A stretch of DNA of 64,000 nucleotides, from assembly GCA_012845835.1 (NCBI GenBank), contig JABAKD010000026.1, positions 12,525,832 through 12,589,831 of the forward strand, read 5' to 3'. This document shows positions 56,600-64,000 of this stretch, piece after piece. The notes beneath the pieces were generated by a model, which did not search any database, was not told where the DNA came from, and saw only the letters and a list, made by a program, of their open reading frames with translations. Position numbers and translations under genes: made by a program. The first letter of the stretch is position 1. Each line of letters begins with the position of its first letter. This DNA comes from Undaria pinnatifida. Taxonomy: Eukaryota; Sar; Phaeophyceae; Laminariales; Alariaceae.

Positions 56600-57121
56600 G
56601 ACTCCATGCAAATCGACGAGCAGTGGGAATGCTGAACCCTCGGCGCGACAAGAACGAGTGCACGTCCCGGGGGGCAGAAGGCGGATGGCACCTGTGACAC
56701 CAGCTTGTCCAGAAGGTCGTTAAGGGTAGCGCCTTTTCTACAAGCCAAACTGGAAAATAAAAGTGGGACGACAATAGCAAACAAAAACTAAACCACTCAC
56801 ACAAGTCCGTAGAACACCGGGGTGTCGCTGAGGTCGCCGTATCCTTGAACCGAGTAGGCGTAAATGCAGGTCAGCATCGACGACCAAAATAGAACGCTTG
56901 CATCATTCGCTAAATCATGGCCGGACAAGTTTTCTTTTCTTGAAACACACTACAAACATACCAAAACCACGGCTTGTCACGAGAGAAGATGTGGCCTCTG
57001 GGGCCAACCGGGCGAATAGGCGTATCGTAGGACTTCCCATTGATACGGAGGCATGCACGTTCTTGCTGCTCAGATAGGTTCAACATGCAACCGACATGGA
57101 GACCCGGGAACGTCCCCTCCA
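56600..57121 (-). CDS. Unidentified protein, three phase-consistent exons (partial)
   Basis: Minus-strand exons ?-56962 (start about 57121), 56896-56801 and 56737-56600 connect in phase through GT-AG junctions (donors GTATGT, GTGAGT, GTAAGT). Three strong donors and matching phases argue for a real gene. Exon 1 encodes FPGLHVGCMLNLSEQQE, a LRINGKSYDTPIRPVG segment and RDKPWF. Exon 2 encodes VLFWSSMLTCIYAYSVQGYG then DLSDTPVFYGL. Exon 3 encodes KGATLNDLLDKLVSQV. The first part vaguely resembles a SPRY-like strand pattern, but I do not assign a family. An earlier donor (CAG | GTGCCA) in exon 3 is possible. The upstream start and downstream end were not found. Confidence 0.45.
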
Positions 57122-58214
57122 ATGGTACGCGATAATGCAATATTTTTTTTTGCCATTTTAGAAATGTGCAGAATGAGTTTCAACGTCAAAACACTCATAA
57201 AATTTCCAGAAAGTAGCCCAAGACACGAAAAAAAAAGGGAAACCCACAAAATAGGAAACCAATGCACCAAGTCTGCTGTTCTGTTACTCGCTTTGTTCTT
57301 GGTCCGGGTCCATTTACTGAGCCGAGTGTACGGTGATGCCGGCCCCGGGCTCCTGCTGAGTTCGGGAGTCTAGGTGTCGTGCTGTGGGTCGCTCGCGTTT
57401 GTCGCGAAGGCGCCATGTAGGTACTCAGGCCAAGGGTTATACGGCACATATATTTCCCAAGCAGTTAACGCCATCAAATATCACGCATGTACTTTACTCG
57501 AGGTATCTTCTACGTGTAGTGTGCTTTATTACCAGCACCCCTCCGAGAAAATCTATAAACGGAACAGCAAGCATGCGCGAAGAATCATACTTCGAAGTAT
57601 TGTTTGAATTGTCCCACCTGGCGCGCGCGTGCTCGATCCGGCTTATCAGTGGCCAATTGCATTATTTCGATAGACAAACCACGCAATGTGTCTCTTTGTG
57701 TGCAGACTCTCGGCGATAGGATGACAACAGCGGCTGAAATGCCGGGGGGGGTGTTTCTGCACCGAAGAACGCGTCCGCCCAGAATAACCAATGCCTGGAA
57801 GAAAAAATGCACAGAAACAAGATCGCTCAATACCATTCGATGCGACGCGACGCGGGGAGAAACGGTTAAAGTAATTTCGAGATGAAAACACAGGCATGCA
57901 ATGCGGTGAGGAGGGGGGAGAAGAGCCTCTACTTGCTGACCGTGGACCTGGGGTACGTCTACAGGGAAAGAGTGAAAGAGAATGAAATAAGCGCGAAGGG
58001 AATATATGGCATGGGAAACAAAGCAAAATATATGTACAGAGTACTCGGTCACTCACCAGAAAATATTGTAAAGGTACCCGATCACTCATCGGAAAGTATT
58101 ATAATGGTACGCGACCGCTGTGGTCGTACTCGGTCGGACGAGACATTTCGGTAACTCGCCCGGCTTGCGGGTAACCTCCTGTACCGCCAGCAGCCCGTGA
58201 ATTAGTTCGCCCCC

Positions 58215-58732
58215 GACGCGTGCTACAATAGAGGTGTGCAACACCACGTTCTTTCCGGGGTTCCTTGTTTTTGGAGCTTAAAACCTCTCCCGAAAACTGA
58301 TTTGGAGAAGGAAAAAAAACTGCTATCGGATAAACAGATCCCAGATGGCCTACGTATTCAACGAGAATCACGGAAAACATACCTACTTCCGAGCCATCCC
58401 ACGGTAGGGGTGGGGTGCAGCATCAGTCCCTGAGGTCCTCACATGAGGAACTCAATATCTCACCCGAAAAATGATTTCGAAAGGCATTCGTTCGCACATC
58501 CCGACCAAGCTTCTATGCCTTAGTCCTGAAAGACATATGTACTCGTGAAACTGCTTTACTAACCGGTAGTTCCTCACATAAGGAGCTCAAAATTGGCCAG
58601 GGACGTTTGGCGCAAAAACTGCAACCCCTATCGTGGGATGACTCTTCCTCCGACGATTTGGGGTTAAGGAATCTCCTTCATTTTCAGAAGCTATTTGAGA
58701 CGAAAAGTGTTACCTCTATCGTAGCACGCGTC
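58215..58732 (+). mobile_element. Family-1 element interrupted by family 2
   Basis: Ends GACGCGTGCTACAATAGAGG and CCTCTATCGTAGCACGCGTC are nearly perfect inverted repeats. The family-2 insert at 58391-58644 splits it. Removing the insert leaves 264 bp, matching the 262- and 267-bp uninterrupted copies. The interior signature CCGACGATTTGGGGTTAAGG lies right of the insert. Confidence 0.85.
58391..58644. mobile_element. Family-2 element nested in family 1
   Basis: Left end GAGCCATCCCACGGTAGGGG; right end AACCCCTATCGTGGGATGAC, TC. It carries CCTCACATGAGGAACTC and CCTCACATAAGGAGCTC internal palindromes and GGGACGTTTGGCGCAAAAAC. TTCC flanks both sides, a possible target duplication. Length 254 bp. 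Confidence 0.8.
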
Positions 58733-60077
58733 CCTTTTCACCGGGCCCAAGCATTCTCACCACGACAGCTGCGTCTTGATTAAGCGCTCGCGTCTGCGCT
58801 CTCGTTCGCCCCAGCTCCTCGCCATCTATTTCTTCTGGAAACCTCGATTCAAGTAGGCGCTCCGCAGTGCGTACCATCGTAAGAACCGGACAACTCTCGT
58901 CCGACGACGATGTCTCACTCCCCTCGACCGAGATGTCGCCGTGAGTAGACGTCTCGTTGCTCTCCGACGATAAATAAACATCTTGTGGGGCAGTTGTAGG
59001 GGCCGGCAGATTTTCACCGCCCACTGAACCCCATTCACCTTTTCCACCATGGCCCACACTCCCCGCCGAAGGCATTGCTCCACGCTGATGGGGGGATTCC
59101 CCTTCTCACAAGTGGCAATGGAGTCGGTGGACCAGAATCGACATCATCTAGCCCTCCCGGTCCTGGCGTCTCTCCCAGCTCCGATGTCCCTCCCGGGTGT
59201 GACGTTCCTCTCGACTCCGGTGCCCCAGACGATTCCGGCGATGCCGACTGCTGCAGTTGCACCGGTGGCATTTCCATACCCGGGGGTGCCTCCGTGGGAA
59301 CGTGGATGTAGTCATCAGGGTCAATCCTTATACCATAGTTTGAGTATCGAGATTCATCACTCCAAAACCAAACGGGTCCATCCGCTAAGGTCACGCTGAT
59401 ATCTCCATCGTCAGTCGCGAAACCTACTCCTCGCTTGTGTGCAGCCGTGAAGGAAAAAAAGTTGAAAGCCAAGTCGGGTACGTAAGCCACCTTCTCCAGC
59501 CTTAATGCGACACCTCCTTCCTGGTTGGGAAAAGCTACCGTCAGCGACCCGTAACCCTCAACACCAATTTGAGTATCGTTGCCAATCTTAGCTTTTTTGT
59601 CCTCGGTTGGGTGCAAGCCATAGAGCGAATCAGCGGATCTAGTCATGTGAAAGTTCGCGCCGCTATCAGCTATCCACTTCTCTGAACCGTCCTTACTCTG
59701 CTCGCGCCCTCCTACCGCATCTCTCTTACCAAGCATACCGATCGTCGGACACCGTATAACCTCACCAGAACCGTCGTGAGAATTCTTCGCGGCGGAGATG
59801 ACGTGTGCGGTGCAGTCGAACCATTGGTAACCTGGCTCCAGGCATCGATGACATTTGTTCCGCATGTCGTCGTACTTTCTCTCCCCGTCCTTCGTACTGT
59901 GTTGGCATTTTTTTTTGTTTTAGCTGCACCACCAGAAACACCCTTACCAGCTACGTCCTTATCAGTACGTTCATTCTTGTCACTACCTTCTTGTTTACGG
60001 TTTCGGCGGGCTGGCTTGGTCGCAACGAGGGTTTGTCCTACATTACGATTCCTCTTGCTTGTACTCCGTCTGGACAT
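58733..60077 (-). pseudogene. Ty1/copia-type gag-pol fragment (zinc knuckle, protease; no integrase or RT)
   Basis: Three minus-strand frames align as one decayed polyprotein. From ATG 60077 a Lys/Arg-rich Gag-like segment runs to an A-rich stretch near 59910. It continues in another frame with a CCHC-like knuckle (CHRCLEPGYQWFDC, the His replaced by Tyr) and a retroviral-type aspartic protease (WIADSGANFHMT, active-site D-S-G; open from ATG 59865 to 59035). After a Pro/Gly/Ser-rich linker it shifts frame again near 59040-59075, to a segment with RTRAQTRALN, typical of the copia linker between integrase and reverse transcriptase. GAG-pre-integrase, integrase and RT/RNase H are absent, and the left edge meets the end of a family-1 element. 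No LTR or primer-binding site was found. It is a non-functional relic. Confidence 0.75.
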
Positions 60078-62779
<2,702 letters not shown>

Positions 62780-63279
62780 NNNNNNNNNNNNNNNNNNNNN
62801 NNNNNNNNNNNNNNNNNNNNNNNNNNNNNNNNNNNNNNNNNNNNNNNNNNNNNNNNNNNNNNNNNNNNNNNNNNNNNNNNNNNNNNNNNNNNNNNNNNNN
62901 NNNNNNNNNNNNNNNNNNNNNNNNNNNNNNNNNNNNNNNNNNNNNNNNNNNNNNNNNNNNNNNNNNNNNNNNNNNNNNNNNNNNNNNNNNNNNNNNNNNN
63001 NNNNNNNNNNNNNNNNNNNNNNNNNNNNNNNNNNNNNNNNNNNNNNNNNNNNNNNNNNNNNNNNNNNNNNNNNNNNNNNNNNNNNNNNNNNNNNNNNNNN
63101 NNNNNNNNNNNNNNNNNNNNNNNNNNNNNNNNNNNNNNNNNNNNNNNNNNNNNNNNNNNNNNNNNNNNNNNNNNNNNNNNNNNNNNNNNNNNNNNNNNNN
63201 NNNNNNNNNNNNNNNNNNNNNNNNNNNNNNNNNNNNNNNNNNNNNNNNNNNNNNNNNNNNNNNNNNNNNNNNNNNNNNN
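62780..63279. other. Assembly gap, exactly 500 N
   Basis: A run of 500 N, probably a fixed-size placeholder; the true length of the missing sequence is unknown. Confidence 0.99.
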
Positions 63280-64000
63280 CAAAGCCTGCATGCATTCATC
63301 AGACAGCGCAAAACCCTCAAAACGTCTTTTCCATAAAGGAAGGTCTACACGCTACTCCCCAACATGGGAAAATAGTTTTGATGCTGCTTATTGCCCGAGA
63401 TCCTAAGCGAAACAGCTACCCCTGGCAACCTGGACCTCACCAATAGTTTGCAGTGGACTATTGATGTTGACTCCTTTATCTCTACGCCCGGAAGCAGACA
63501 CTTCCTGCTCACCAGTCCCAGCACCTTCATAACATAAGGGCTGGTCTCCACCGATGGACCCCCCTTGCAGTACGCCAGTCTCCTCCCGACTAGTCTCGGT
63601 CTTCGACATCAAGGGTCCGTGCCTGATTCTCGGGTAGCGCCTTGAGTTCTTCAACATTGCTTTCTTGGTCACCCATCTCAGAACAACTACGTAGTCAAGT
63701 TCGGACTTTAACACGTTGACGTGTTCAAATGACGGACTTCTAGAGTTGAACAGAAGACGGAGAGGCAACAACAGCCCCGAGTTGATGTCCAGACAAATTA
63801 CTGCCCTTTACGGTATGTCTCAGAAATAAGAAGATGTTGTGTTTTATCTTGATCATATTGAGTAACTAGATGGACACGGAGGGAAAAAGGAGGAGAGGTT
63901 GGACAAGATGGCGAGAGCGGAGTGACCATGGGGTGGGGACGGAAAACCACCTCGTCACGTCTGCCCTCGAACAAAAAGCCCCAACACCTTCCAGAACCAC
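63280..64000. other. Right edge, no supported gene
   Basis: A minus-strand frame at 63403-63771 (about 120 codons) contains SELDYVVVLRWVTKKAMLKN and a Gly/Glu/Ser-rich part. It might be a transposon-derived or gene fragment, but nothing diagnostic is seen. The last 150 bp are purine-rich. Confidence 0.4.

Overview
The window reads as nuclear DNA of a eukaryote with large, repeat-filled introns. It has no operons or ribosome-binding sites, its genes are interrupted by GT-AG introns of 0.35-3.9 kb, TTAGGG-type telomeric repeats sit inside an intron, and it is full of minisatellites, short inverted-repeat elements and one decayed Ty1/copia fragment. This fits a stramenopile, most likely a brown alga of the Ectocarpus type. 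That placement is inference from genome style, not from a marker gene.

Three protein-coding genes can be rebuilt completely, with every splice phase matching. (1) An ATP23-type mitochondrial metalloprotease on the + strand (3054-8588, 4 exons, 225 aa). (2) A NUP62/Nsp1-type FG nucleoporin on the - strand (22858-13777, 6 exons, 576 aa). (3) A single-domain staphylococcal-nuclease-like endonuclease of the LCL3 type on the + strand (37531-47590, 6 exons, 206 aa). Together they use about 3 kb of coding sequence spread over about 24 kb. They do not form a pathway: they act in mitochondrial protease quality control, the nuclear pore channel, and (for LCL3 relatives) membrane-associated DNA/RNA cleavage.

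Weaker coding signals are a Cys-rich internal exon at 782-1240 (-), an unidentified three-exon segment at 56600-57121 (-) whose splice phases agree, a Cys/His-containing exon at 51077-51417 (-), an ORF at 55596-56201 (+), an acidic ORF at 53606-53950 (-), and small ORFs at 42198-42491 (-) and 22922-23182 (-).

Between and inside the genes lie several dispersed repeat families. Family 1 is a MITE-like element of about 265 bp with 20-21 bp terminal inverted repeats (at least six copies). Family 2 is a second inverted-repeat element of about 250-300 bp that has inserted into family 1 twice at different positions. Others are a GATC-rich inverted-repeat family, a GGGTC/GACCC minisatellite family with mirrored end motifs, a roughly 290-bp SINE-sized repeat, and a 4.0-kb segment bounded by inverted repeats of about 230 bp (24077-28096). 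A 500-N assembly gap follows a (TC)n run at 62487-62779. I found no CRISPR array, rRNA, convincing tRNA, or evident new multi-gene system. The nested element families and the 4-kb inverted-repeat segment are the most interesting observations.
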